This document shows, piece after piece, positions 37,961 through 46,483 of a stretch of DNA of 64,000 nucleotides. Location of the stretch: NCBI RefSeq assembly GCF_014200405.1, contig NZ_JACHBQ010000001.1, positions 2,666,001 to 2,730,000 of the forward strand, written 5' to 3'. The notes beneath the pieces were generated by a model. The model searched no databases. It was not told where the DNA came from and saw only the letters and a list, made by a program, of their open reading frames with translations. Each line of letters starts with the position of its first letter. The stretch's first letter is position 1. The stretch comes from Cryobacterium roopkundense. Its GTDB lineage: Bacteria; Actinomycetota; Actinomycetes; Actinomycetales; Microbacteriaceae. Made by a program: the position numbers and the translations under genes.

Positions 37961-38613
37961 GCGGGCACACGCCCTGCTGCCGCGGCGACGGCCAGGAAAT
38001 CCGTCGCACGACCGCGCAGGGCATCGAGATCCCCACCGCGGGCAGCGTCGCCCAGCAACGGGCTTCCGACCCCGACCGCGACGGCGCCACAGCGGAGGTA
38101 CTCGACCATCACGGAGGCGTCCACCCCGCCCACCGGAACGAAGGGCACCGCAGGCAACGGATCGCGCAGCGCTCGCAGGTACGCTGGTCCACCCGATGAC
38201 GAGGGGAACAGCTTGACCGCCGTCGCGCCGAGATCCAGCGCCGCCACGACCTCCGTGGGAGTCAGGGCGCCCGCCAACACGGCAATTCCGCGCTCCGCAG
38301 ACTCGGCCACCGCCACAGTCACGGCCGGCGTCACCATGAACTGCGCGCCGACATCGGCGGCCTGCGCGACGTGCTGCCGAGTGAGCACAGTCCCGGCGCC
38401 GATGACAGCCTCCGGCGGCGCCAGCCGAACGATCTCCTCGATCACCCGCAGCGCATCCGTTGTCACCAGTGACACTTCCACAAAGCGCACGCCCGATTCG
38501 AGCAACACGAGGGAGGCCCGAATTGCGGCCGCCGGGTCGTGGCCCCGCACTATCGCCAGCAGGCGTTCGCTGGCGAGCCCGGCGAGGAACTCCTCAGCCG
38601 CAGGCCTCACCAT
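37957..38613 (-). CDS. 2-keto-3-deoxy-6-phospho-aldonate aldolase (KDPG/KDPGal type)
   Basis: Class I aldolase splitting the phosphorylated keto-deoxy acid into pyruvate and glyceraldehyde 3-phosphate. 218 residues. The Schiff-base lysine is in GATAVKLFPSS, the substrate-binding Arg in LLAIVRG, and the catalytic Glu in FVEVSLVT. ATG at 38613 overlaps the dehydratase stop by seven bases. Galactonate specificity is inferred from the neighbouring dgoD; Eda-like activity is possible. Confidence 0.88.
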   Translation of the reverse strand: MVRPAAEEFLAGLASERLLAIVRGHDPAAAIRASLVLLESGVRFVEVSLVTTDALRVIEEIVRLAPPEAVIGAGTVLTRQHVAQAADVGAQFMVTPAVTVAVAESAERGIAVLAGALTPTEVVAALDLGATAVKLFPSSSGGPAYLRALRDPLPAVPFVPVGGVDASVMVEYLRCGAVAVGVGSPLLGDAARGGDLDALRGRATDFLAVAAAAGRVPA

Positions 38614-39755
38614 TCCGCTACCCCGCCGTCACGGTGGCGCCAGATCGGCGTTCGCCAGGAGTGTCCGCGGGCGTCGGCGGCCCTGACTGCTGCCTCATCG
38701 ACCTCAATTCCCAGGCCGGCGTTGGCCAGAAGCTCGATGTGGCCGTCCACGAAGCGAAACGGGGCCTTGTCGATCACATAGTCGAGCACTTCGGCTCCCT
38801 GGTTGTAGTGAATTCCGATGCTCTGCTCCTGGATGAGGAAGTTCGGCGTGGCGAAGCCCACTTGTAGGCAGGCCGCGAGAGCGATGGGACCGAGGGGGCA
38901 GTGTGGCGCGAGCTGCACGTCAAAGGTCTCGGCGAGCGCCGCGATTCGACGCACCTCTGAGATGCCGCCGGCATGGGACAGGTCCGGTTGGGCCACTGCG
39001 ATGCCGGCCTGGAGAACGGGCAGGAAGTCCTGCCTGGTGTAGAGCCGTTCCCCCGTGGCGACGGGAATCGACGTGGCCTGGGCGAGCTGTCCGATCAGGT
39101 GCGAGTTTTCGGGAGCCACCGGCTCCTCGATGAAGAAGGGACGCAGGGGTTCGAGCAGCGGCGCGATCCGGCGCGAATTGGCCAGCGTGAAACGCCCGTG
39201 GAAATCGACGGCCACGTCGCGGTACGGTCCGAGAACCTCGCGGGCCGCGGCGACCCTGTCGAGCACGCCGTCGATTTCGGCGACTGTCCCCAACCGCGAC
39301 ATGACTCCGGAGGCATTCATCTTGACGGCCGTCAGACCCACGTCGAGTTGAGCCTGAATGGCGTCGGCGATACCGCTCGGATCGTCACCGCCCACCCAGC
39401 CGTACATCCGGATGCGATCGCGCACCGCTCCGCCGAGCAGGTCGTAGACCGGCACGCCCAGAATCTTGCCCTTGATATCCCACAGCGCCTGGTCGATGCC
39501 GGCGACAGCGCTGCCGAAAACCGGACCGCCGCGATAGAAGCCGCTCTTCGTGAGCACCTGCCAGTGGTCTTCGATTCGGGACGCGTCCTGCCCCACGAGG
39601 TACTCCGCGAACTGGTCGACGACCGCCCGCACAGCATCAGCGTGACCTTCCAGGCTGGCTTCGCCCCAGCCCACGGCACCCGCATCAGTTTCGAGCCGCA
39701 CAAAGAGCCACCGCGGGGCAACCAGAAAGGTCTCAACTCGCGAAATCACCGACAT
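38607..39755 (-). CDS. dgoD: D-galactonate dehydratase (enolase superfamily)
   Basis: Mandelate-racemase-type enzyme that removes water from galactonate to give 2-keto-3-deoxygalactonate. 382 residues, the same length as E. coli DgoD. Visible landmarks are VDFHGRFTLANSRRI (metal-binding Asp and catalytic His), FIEEPVAPEN (metal Glu), ATGERLYTRQDF, and QPDLSHAGGISE. Close mannonate or gluconate dehydratases are alternatives, but the sequence is most like DgoD. Starts at ATG 39755, four bases after the permease stop. Confidence 0.88.
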   Translation of the reverse strand: MSVISRVETFLVAPRWLFVRLETDAGAVGWGEASLEGHADAVRAVVDQFAEYLVGQDASRIEDHWQVLTKSGFYRGGPVFGSAVAGIDQALWDIKGKILGVPVYDLLGGAVRDRIRMYGWVGGDDPSGIADAIQAQLDVGLTAVKMNASGVMSRLGTVAEIDGVLDRVAAAREVLGPYRDVAVDFHGRFTLANSRRIAPLLEPLRPFFIEEPVAPENSHLIGQLAQATSIPVATGERLYTRQDFLPVLQAGIAVAQPDLSHAGGISEVRRIAALAETFDVQLAPHCPLGPIALAACLQVGFATPNFLIQEQSIGIHYNQGAEVLDYVIDKAPFRFVDGHIELLANAGLGIEVDEAAVRAADARGHSWRTPIWRHRDGGVAEW

Positions 39756-39759
39756 GGCG

Positions 39760-40662
39760 CTATCCCTTCGTGGCCCCGGCCGTGAGGCCGGAGACGATGT
39801 ACTTCTGGGTGAACAGGGCGATCACCATGATGGGAACTGTCACGACGACGGCCGCCGACATGAGGCTGCCCCAGTCGATGCTGGCGTACGAGACGAAGTT
39901 GAAGATGGCCACTGGCAGCGTCTTCGTGTTGGCCCCGGACAACACCAGCGCGAACATGAAGTTGTTCCACGAAAAGATGAACGAGAGGATGCCGGCCGTC
40001 GCCAGACCCGGAATCGACAAGGGCAGCGTAATGCGGGCAAAAGCCCCGATCGGAGTGAGCCCGTCGACCTGCGCCTGCTCCTCGAGTTCGAGTGGCATCG
40101 AGTCGAAATAGCTGATCATGATGTAAACGATCAGCGGGAGCGCCACAAACATGTGTGACAGTATCAGCACGCCGAAGCCACCCACCATGCGCATGTTGGC
40201 GAAGATGAAGTACCACGGCACGAGCAGGCTGACGCCGGGGATGATGCGGGCCATCAGCACCACCATCGCCGAGCGATGCATAGTGAATCGGCTCATCGCA
40301 TAGGCAGCCGGCACCCCCAGCAGCAGCGAGAGCACGGTGGACGCGAACGCCACCCAGAAACTATTGAAGATGAAGACGAAGTAGTTGTTGCGGCTGAGCA
40401 CGTTCTCGTAGTTGTCCAGCGTGGGCGTGAAGAAGAAGGTCTTGCTGGCATCGTAAATGTCGACGTTCGTCTTGAAGGAGGCAACCGCCATCCAGACGAG
40501 GGGCGCGATGAACAGCAGCACGACGAGAGTCAGCGCCACGACGCGGAACGCTGGATACGCGCGTGGTTTGCGCCGCCGACGATCCGTCGGCCGCGCGGGC
40601 TGTGTGGGCACGAGGGGGGCGTCGGACGCACTTACGGGCGCCTCGCGCAGTGTGTCAGCCAT
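39760..40662 (-). CDS. ABC sugar permease, MalG type
   Basis: Carbohydrate-uptake (CUT1) permease with six membrane helices and the EAA loop EEQAQVDGLTPIGAFARITLPLSIPG. Predicted 300 residues from ATG 40662, which shares one base with the stop of the MalF-type permease (TGATG). The N-terminal 35 residues are hydrophilic and proline/arginine rich. Probably imports the aldonate or galactoside processed by the downstream enzymes. Confidence 0.9.
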   Translation of the reverse strand: MADTLREAPVSASDAPLVPTQPARPTDRRRRKPRAYPAFRVVALTLVVLLFIAPLVWMAVASFKTNVDIYDASKTFFFTPTLDNYENVLSRNNYFVFIFNSFWVAFASTVLSLLLGVPAAYAMSRFTMHRSAMVVLMARIIPGVSLLVPWYFIFANMRMVGGFGVLILSHMFVALPLIVYIMISYFDSMPLELEEQAQVDGLTPIGAFARITLPLSIPGLATAGILSFIFSWNNFMFALVLSGANTKTLPVAIFNFVSYASIDWGSLMSAAVVVTVPIMVIALFTQKYIVSGLTAGATKG

Positions 40663-41582
40663 CAGCGATCTGCCTTTCTGCGATAGGTGACGAGCCACAT
40701 GATCGCAATGATGAGGAGGAAGAACAGGACCAGCACCGTGGAGGCGATCCCGTAGTCGTTGTAATCGAAGCTGAGACCGTACGCGTAGACGTTGAGAGTC
40801 TCAACCTCGTGGAAGGAACCACCACCCTTGCCTTTAGTGGCATAGAGGATGTCGAAGGTCTTCAGCGCATCGATCCCGCGCAAAACGATGGCAACGATGA
40901 CAGTGGCCCGAAGCAGCGGGAGCGTGACGAACCAGAATCGCTGCCAGGCATTCGCTCCGTCGATGCGCGCGGCCTCGTCGGGTTCCTCCGACAGGGAGGT
41001 GAGCCCCGCGAGCAGGATCAGCACGATCATCGGCGTCCACTGCCAGATGTCGACGAACATCAGCGTGGGGAGGGCGGTGTACTGGCCAGACAACCAGGGT
41101 TGAGACGGAATTCCCACCCAGTTCAAAACCTGGTTGGCGAAACCGATGTTCGGGTCGAAGATGAGCCGCCACATCATGCCGACCGCCACTGGCGTCGCAA
41201 CCAGGGGCAGCAGAATGGCCACACGCACCCATTTCTCTCCCTTGAAGGGGCGCCACAGCAGCAGCGCTATGCACATTCCCAGCACCATCTCGACAGCCAG
41301 GGCTCCCCCGGTGAAAATGAAGGTGCGAGCGACCGCGGGCCAGAACCTGTCGAAATCGGCAAAGACCTCGACGTAGTTGGCCAGTCCCACGAAATCGGAC
41401 GCCGCGCGCACCGACCCCTTCGAGTCCGTGACGCTCAGATACAGCGTCCAGACCAGGGGAATGGCGATGAGCAGCCCCACGAAGATCATGGCGGGAGCGG
41501 CGAAGAGCCACTTCCGATGGCGGTTTGCCCAGGCGGAATACGACTTCCACACGGTGGGCCTGATGCTGACCGAAGTGGTCAT
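40662..41582 (-). CDS. ABC sugar permease, MalF type
   Basis: First CUT1 permease, 306 residues, six membrane helices. The EAA loop EEPDEAARIDGANAWQRFWFVTLPLL lies near residue 210. ATG at 41582. No ATPase gene is present in this operon; CUT1 systems of Actinobacteria commonly share a remote MsmK/MsiK-type ATPase, which would explain the absence. Confidence 0.9.
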   Translation of the reverse strand: MTTSVSIRPTVWKSYSAWANRHRKWLFAAPAMIFVGLLIAIPLVWTLYLSVTDSKGSVRAASDFVGLANYVEVFADFDRFWPAVARTFIFTGGALAVEMVLGMCIALLLWRPFKGEKWVRVAILLPLVATPVAVGMMWRLIFDPNIGFANQVLNWVGIPSQPWLSGQYTALPTLMFVDIWQWTPMIVLILLAGLTSLSEEPDEAARIDGANAWQRFWFVTLPLLRATVIVAIVLRGIDALKTFDILYATKGKGGGSFHEVETLNVYAYGLSFDYNDYGIASTVLVLFFLLIIAIMWLVTYRRKADR

Positions 41583-41619
41583 CGTTCACCTCACGCTTGT
41601 TACACGAACAAAACCGGGG

Positions 41620-41665
41620 GACGGATGCCGGGCGGCCGCGCGAGAGCGGCCGTCCGGCATCCGTC
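41620..41665. terminator. Intra-operon hairpin between binding protein and permeases
   Basis: 20-base arms (GACGGATGCCGGGCGGCCGC at 41620 and its near-complement ending at 41665) around a six-base loop. Located just after the binding-protein stop and before the permease genes. Such hairpins often keep binding-protein mRNA more abundant than the rest of the operon. No T-run. Confidence 0.75.
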
Positions 41666-41675
41666 AGAGGACGAC

Positions 41676-42971
41676 CTACTCGTCGTCGAGGAGGCTCTGG
41701 AATGCCTCGTTGGCGGCATCGGCGGCGGCATCGGAGTCGCCGCCGGTGATGGCGACCACGATCGGATCGCCCACGATTTCACGAGCCTCCGGAACGCTGA
41801 TGACGAGCGGCCGGTCGTGACCGACGCCATTTTCGGTGCTCGCGGCGATCGCGGCGGCAAGGTCGGCCGGATACGTCGTGACACCTTCGGGGTTCTCCCA
41901 CACCGACGTGCGGGCGCTTGGCACTCCGTCTTTCTGGATCTCCAGGGTCATGTCCTGGCTGGTGGCCCATTCAATGAACTTCCAGGCGTTGGACTGGTTC
42001 TGGGAGGACTCGTTCACGCCGAGCGCCCAGGACGGGATGTTGTAGGCCTTCGAACCGTCCGATCCGGCGGGCATCGGAGCGAATCCGACGGTGTCGGAGA
42101 CCTTGGACGTGGCGGGATCCGTGGCGTTCTTGTAGAGGCTGTCGGCCTCGGTGTAGAGGCCAGCCTGACCCTGGGTGAAGATGGCCATCGCTTCGGTCCA
42201 GCTCATGTCTGTGCTGACGTTGTCAGGCCCGTAGTCCCTGATCAGACCGCCGTAGAAGGCGTAGGCCGCCTTTGCCTCATCGCTGTCCACGGCAGCGTTG
42301 CCGTCCTCGTCGATGAAGTCGCCGCCGAAGCTATAGAGGAAGCTGGAGAACTGGGTCACGGCAGCCGATTTTTCGGTCCGCGCCACGAAGCCCGCGACAC
42401 CGGGGTTCTGCTCCTTGATGGCTTTCGCCGCGGCCTCGAGCTCGTCCATGGTCTGCGGCACGCCCAAGCCGGCCTTCTCGAGCAGGTCCTTACGGTAGTA
42501 CAACACTTCCTGCTCGGTGATGATCGGCACGCCGACCACCTGGTCGTCGAAGGTTGTGGTGCCCACGGGACCGGGCTGGAAGTCGGCCCAGTCCCAGTCT
42601 GCGTTCGACTCGACGTCGTCGGTCAGGTCGGCGAAGTAGCCGTTCTGGGCAAATTGCTTGCCCTCCTGCAGGGGGCGATACATCATCACGTCCAGATCGG
42701 CCGATCCGGCGTTCAATTTGACGTTGTACTGCGCGGACAGCTGATCTTCGCCGTACTGGCTCAATTCCACCGTGAGCCCGGTGGCCTCCTCGAATTCCGG
42801 GATCTTCTCCTTGATGATGTCGGTCCACACGTGGTTGACCAGAGTCACCTGCACCGTCGTGGACGCTTCGTCGGTGCCGGCCGCCCCCGCGCTGCACGAG
42901 GTCAACAGCCCAGCGGCCATAAATGTGGCTGCGGCCAGGGCCGCTGATCGAACAACTGAATGACGCTTCAC
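41676..42971 (-). CDS. Sugar-binding lipoprotein of the galactonate ABC importer
   Basis: Family 1 solute-binding protein, 431 residues. The lipoprotein signal MKRHSVVRSAALAAATFMAA ends in the lipobox LLTSC (Cys26). The mature domain begins near VQVTLVNHVWTDIIKEKIPE. First gene of the operon binding protein – two permeases – dehydratase – aldolase – kinase. The ligand is inferred as galactonate or a galactoside from that context. Confidence 0.9.
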   Translation of the reverse strand: MKRHSVVRSAALAAATFMAAGLLTSCSAGAAGTDEASTTVQVTLVNHVWTDIIKEKIPEFEEATGLTVELSQYGEDQLSAQYNVKLNAGSADLDVMMYRPLQEGKQFAQNGYFADLTDDVESNADWDWADFQPGPVGTTTFDDQVVGVPIITEQEVLYYRKDLLEKAGLGVPQTMDELEAAAKAIKEQNPGVAGFVARTEKSAAVTQFSSFLYSFGGDFIDEDGNAAVDSDEAKAAYAFYGGLIRDYGPDNVSTDMSWTEAMAIFTQGQAGLYTEADSLYKNATDPATSKVSDTVGFAPMPAGSDGSKAYNIPSWALGVNESSQNQSNAWKFIEWATSQDMTLEIQKDGVPSARTSVWENPEGVTTYPADLAAAIAASTENGVGHDRPLVISVPEAREIVGDPIVVAITGGDSDAAADAANEAFQSLLDDE

Positions 42972-43050
42972 TGTGTCCCCACTCTCAAGAACGGGTGCTT
43001 CGTCGCACCGGCTCCAACGGATGCATCTTTACATCTGTCTCTACTCCGTG

Positions 43051-43079
43051 ATGTTAGTAAATAAAACATACGTATTCAA
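43051..43079 (-). promoter_or_regulatory. Probable promoter of the galactonate operon with overlapping operator
   Basis: On the minus strand, TTGAAT (43079–43074) and TAACAT (43056–43051) are spaced by 17 bases in an unusually AT-rich stretch between the operon and the divergent FadR-type regulator. The perfect palindrome ATACGTAT (43068–43075) overlaps the -35 region and is a candidate operator. Read by eye. Confidence 0.5.
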
Positions 43080-43097
43080 TAAAACTTACCTAACGAT

Positions 43098-43832
43098 ATG
43101 ATCAATAGCATGACGTCGAACGACACGACCCCGACGAGCCTGCATGCGCGCATCGTGGAGCTGCTGGGGCTGGCCGTGACATCGGGCGCGCTCGCCGAGG
43201 CATCCGTTTTGCGCATCGACGAACTGGAGGAACGCTACGGCGCCTCACGTTCGGTGGTGCGGGAGGCCGTCCGCGTGCTCGCGGCGATGGGAATGCTCTC
43301 CTCGCGACGCCGGGTGGGCATTCAGGTGCTGCCCGCCGCCGACTGGAACCTGTACGACCCGCAGGTGATTCGGTGGCGGCTGGCCTCCCCCGAGCGAATC
43401 GCCCAGTTGCGGTCCCTCACTGAACTCCGTAGCGCCATCGAGCCTGAGGCGGCGCGACTGGCCGCGACGAGGGCCCCGTTGACGAACGCGAGTGCCCTGA
43501 TGGGGCTCGCCGGTCGGCTCTGGGCCGCCGGACAGAGCGATGACGAGCAGGAGTTCCTGCTTCTCGACATTGAATTCCATCGCCTCGTCCTGTCGAGCTC
43601 CGGCAATGAAATGTTTGCCAAGCTGAACACGCTCGTGGCCGAAGTTCTCACCGGCCGCACGCACTATGGGCTGATCCCCCATCACCCAGCCACCGAAGCG
43701 CTGCAGCTTCATGTGGATGTGGCGAGCGCGATCCAACGCGGCGACGGGGACGCCGCCCACGCGGCGATGCTCAGCATCATGGACAGCGCATTCACCGAGA
43801 TGAGCTCGATCTGGGAGGACGGCCCCTCCTGA
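43098..43832 (+). CDS. GntR/FadR-type (FCD) regulator 1
   Basis: 244-residue regulator with an N-terminal winged helix (recognition region LEERYGASRSVVREAVRVLAAMG) and a C-terminal FCD ligand domain (about residues 95–230). The metal-ligand pattern is visible as D/H residues in LDIEFHRLVL and LQLHVDVASAI. Divergently placed next to the galactonate operon, so it is the likely DgoR-like repressor. ATG at 43098 or 43110. Shares long motifs with the following gene. Confidence 0.9.
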   Translation: MINSMTSNDTTPTSLHARIVELLGLAVTSGALAEASVLRIDELEERYGASRSVVREAVRVLAAMGMLSSRRRVGIQVLPAADWNLYDPQVIRWRLASPERIAQLRSLTELRSAIEPEAARLAATRAPLTNASALMGLAGRLWAAGQSDDEQEFLLLDIEFHRLVLSSSGNEMFAKLNTLVAEVLTGRTHYGLIPHHPATEALQLHVDVASAIQRGDGDAAHAAMLSIMDSAFTEMSSIWEDGPS

Positions 43833-43849
43833 GCCGATAGGGTCTGAAG

Positions 43850-44566
43850 ATGCCTTCGAGTCTGCACAACCGTGTCGTCGACGCGGTCGGTCGGCCGATC
43901 GTCGACGGGCGAACTCCCGCCGGTACCATCATGCTTTCCGACGACATCGTGCGCCACCAAGGCGTGAGCCGGTCGGTGGCACGGGAGGCCGTGCGGGTGC
44001 TCGCCGCCATGGGCCTCGTGGAATCCATCAAGCGCGTGGGTATCCGCGTGCTGCCGCAGTCCCGCTGGAACGCCTTCGACCCCACGGTGATTCGGTGGCG
44101 ACTCAGCGGCACGGGCCTCGGAGCCCAACTGCGCTCGCTCAGCGAGCTGCGGGCATCCGTTGAACCGATGGCCGCGGAACTGGCCGCCCAGCACGCCCCG
44201 CCGGCCATCGCCGCCGAGCTGATGACCGTAGCGGCACAGATGAAGACCGTGGGCCGCTCCGGCGACCTCGATCGATTCCTCGAACTCGACATCCACTTTC
44301 ACCGCCTCGTGCTGCACGGCTCGGGGAACGAGATGTTCGCCAAGCTCGATGAGGTGATTGCGGCCGTGCTGTCGGGCCGAACCGACGTGGGCCTCATGCC
44401 ACAGAAGCCGCACGAAACCGCCCTGCAGTGGCACGTCGACGTAGCCGACGCCATCCAGGGCGGCGACCCGCAGCGGGCACGCGAGTCGATGGAACTCATC
44501 ATGCGACGCACGATCGCGGAGGTCGAGCCGACCTGGGTCGATACGCCCCGGGTCTACTTCCCCTAG
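43850..44566 (+). CDS. GntR/FadR-type (FCD) regulator 2
   Basis: 238-residue paralogue of the preceding regulator, starting 17 bases after it. Shared blocks include REAVRVLAAMG, DPxVIRWRL, GNEMFAKL and LQ-HVDVA-AIQ-GD. Helix-turn-helix at VRHQGVSRSVAREAVRVL, FCD domain with LDIHFHRLVLHGSGNEMF. One of the pair may control the galactonate operon and the other the idonate/gluconate operon downstream; which is which cannot be told. Confidence 0.9.
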   Translation: MPSSLHNRVVDAVGRPIVDGRTPAGTIMLSDDIVRHQGVSRSVAREAVRVLAAMGLVESIKRVGIRVLPQSRWNAFDPTVIRWRLSGTGLGAQLRSLSELRASVEPMAAELAAQHAPPAIAAELMTVAAQMKTVGRSGDLDRFLELDIHFHRLVLHGSGNEMFAKLDEVIAAVLSGRTDVGLMPQKPHETALQWHVDVADAIQGGDPQRARESMELIMRRTIAEVEPTWVDTPRVYFP

Positions 44567-44609
44567 CGCGACCGCCGGCCGAGGCGCGACGGGGCGGACT
44601 GGGGCGGGC

Positions 44610-45650
44610 TCAGAAGAGTAGGAGCACCTTGCCCGAACGCGAGGAGTCGCGGGCCACATCGAACGCTTCGAGGCCGTCGGCCGCGGCGAATTCGTGCGTG
44701 ACGATTCCCTCCACACCGAGCGTGCCGTCGGCCAGGGCCTCGAGCACCAGGTCCATCTCACCGTTGAACCGGAACGAACCCACGAGTTCGAGCTCGCGGG
44801 TGATGGCCAGGGAGATCAGCGCCGGCTGCTCCCCCGAGGGCAGCAGCCCGACCATGACCACGCGGCCGCCGCGGCGCGCGCCATGAACTGCCGAGGCCAG
44901 ACCGCGTGCGCTTCCCGACGATTCGAAGCAGATGTCGGCCTGCACTGACGCGATGGCGTCGGCATCCGTTGCGCGCAGCGTCGTGCCGGCTCCCACCCGG
45001 CCGGCTGTCGCCAGCGGCAGATCGTGCATATCGGTGACGGTGATTTCGGCGGCCCCGGCGCGCGCCAGCACCGCCACGATGAGAAGGCCGATCGGGCCCG
45101 CGCCGACCACGAGCACGCGTTTACCCGCTACATCCCCCGCTCGGGACACGGCATGCCAGGCCACACTCGCGGGCTCTGCGAGGGCGGCATCCCGCAGCGA
45201 GAGCCCGGTCGGGAGCGGCCGCAGCATTGTGGCGGGCACGACGATGTGGCGTGCGAAGACGCCCTCGGTGTGCGGAAACCGCGCGGCACTGCCCAGATAC
45301 GTGCAGCCCGGCGACAGATTGGGGCGGTCCAGCGGATACGCCGAGCCGTCACCTTTCCCCGGAGTGGCCGGGTGCACCGCCACGAGCGTGCCGACGGCAC
45401 AGCCGCTGCCGTCGGCGGCAGCCCGAACGACGGTGCCCACCACCTCGTGGCCGAGTCGCATGGGCGCCTTCAGGATCGATTCGCCCGCCGCGCCGTGCTG
45501 CCAGTAGTGCAGGTCGGAACCGCAGATACCGCCATAGGCGACCTGCACCACGACGTCTGAGGGCCCGGGAACGTCGAGGGGGACGGTCTCGACGCGCAGG
45601 TCGCCGGCCGCGTGGGCGACGACCGCATTGGTGTGCGTGGGAAGTGTCAT
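44610..45650 (-). CDS. idnD: Zinc alcohol dehydrogenase, probable L-idonate 5-dehydrogenase
   Basis: Medium-chain dehydrogenase, 346 residues from ATG 45650. The catalytic zinc ligand Cys is in YGGICGSDLHYWQHG, the GHEVVGTV motif supplies the second ligand, and the Rossmann motif is VLVVGAGPIGLL. The four-cysteine structural zinc lobe appears reduced: only CTYLG remains in the usual position, as in E. coli IdnD-like members. It is the last gene of the operon with idnO, gntP and gntK, which supports idonate to 5-ketogluconate oxidation. Confidence 0.82.
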   Translation of the reverse strand: MTLPTHTNAVVAHAAGDLRVETVPLDVPGPSDVVVQVAYGGICGSDLHYWQHGAAGESILKAPMRLGHEVVGTVVRAAADGSGCAVGTLVAVHPATPGKGDGSAYPLDRPNLSPGCTYLGSAARFPHTEGVFARHIVVPATMLRPLPTGLSLRDAALAEPASVAWHAVSRAGDVAGKRVLVVGAGPIGLLIVAVLARAGAAEITVTDMHDLPLATAGRVGAGTTLRATDADAIASVQADICFESSGSARGLASAVHGARRGGRVVMVGLLPSGEQPALISLAITRELELVGSFRFNGEMDLVLEALADGTLGVEGIVTHEFAAADGLEAFDVARDSSRSGKVLLLF

Positions 45651-45682
45651 TCGTGCCTCTTTCAGAGCCGGTGCCAGCGTGA

Positions 45683-46480
45683 TTAGACCACGACGGTCAT
45701 GCCGCCGTCGATGAAGATGACCTGTCCGTTGACGAAGTCGGAGGCGTCGCCGGCGAGCCACAGGGCCGGCCCGATCAGGTCAGCCGGTGTTCCCCAGCGG
45801 TTCGCGGGCGTGCGGCCGAGGATCCAGTCGTTGAACGCCTCGTCGTCGACGAGTTTCTGGGTCATTTCGGTGTGGATGTACCCCGGCGCTATGGCGTTGA
45901 CCTGCAGCCCGTGCCGGGCCCACTCCGCCGTCATCGCTCGCGTGAGGTTGCGCAGTCCACCCTTCGACACCGTGTACGGGGCGATAGTGGGACGTGCCAG
46001 GTCGGCCTGCACCGACGCGACGTTGATGATCTTGCCCCGTCCGCGCGCAATCATGTGCCGGGCCACCTCCCGCCCCACCAGGAACGCGCTCGTGAGGTTC
46101 GTGTCCATAACGCGTTGCCAGTCCGCGACGTCGAGATCGAGCAGCGGAACGCGATGCTGCACCCCGGCGTTGTTCACGAGGATGCGCAGGGGCCCGACCG
46201 TCGACTCAATCCAGTCGATCCCCGCGGCGACGGCCTCGGCATCCGTCACGTCGAAGGCCCGAAAAAACACGCGGTCGGCCCCAAACCCCGCGGCTAAGTC
46301 AGCGTGCGCGGCGGAAAGTCTGTCGACGTTCACACCGTTGAGCACGACAACGGCGCCGGCCTGCACGAGACCCTCGGCGATGGACCGCCCGATTCCGCGG
46401 CTCGAACCGGTGATGAGGGCGACCCGTCCGGACAGATCGAAGGCCGACAGGTTGCCGAGCGCGGGACCGACGGGAGTCAT
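45683..46480 (-). CDS. idnO: Short-chain dehydrogenase, probable gluconate 5-dehydrogenase
   Basis: Classical SDR, 265 residues. Cofactor motif TGSSRGIG, NNAG, catalytic Ser in NVASVQAD and YxxxK in YTVSKGGLRNL. Sequence and context fit IdnO/Gno, which reduces 5-ketogluconate to gluconate. Starts at ATG 46480, three bases after the gntP stop. Confidence 0.85.
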   Translation of the reverse strand: MTPVGPALGNLSAFDLSGRVALITGSSRGIGRSIAEGLVQAGAVVVLNGVNVDRLSAAHADLAAGFGADRVFFRAFDVTDAEAVAAGIDWIESTVGPLRILVNNAGVQHRVPLLDLDVADWQRVMDTNLTSAFLVGREVARHMIARGRGKIINVASVQADLARPTIAPYTVSKGGLRNLTRAMTAEWARHGLQVNAIAPGYIHTEMTQKLVDDEAFNDWILGRTPANRWGTPADLIGPALWLAGDASDFVNGQVIFIDGGMTVVV

Positions 46481-46483
46481 GGC

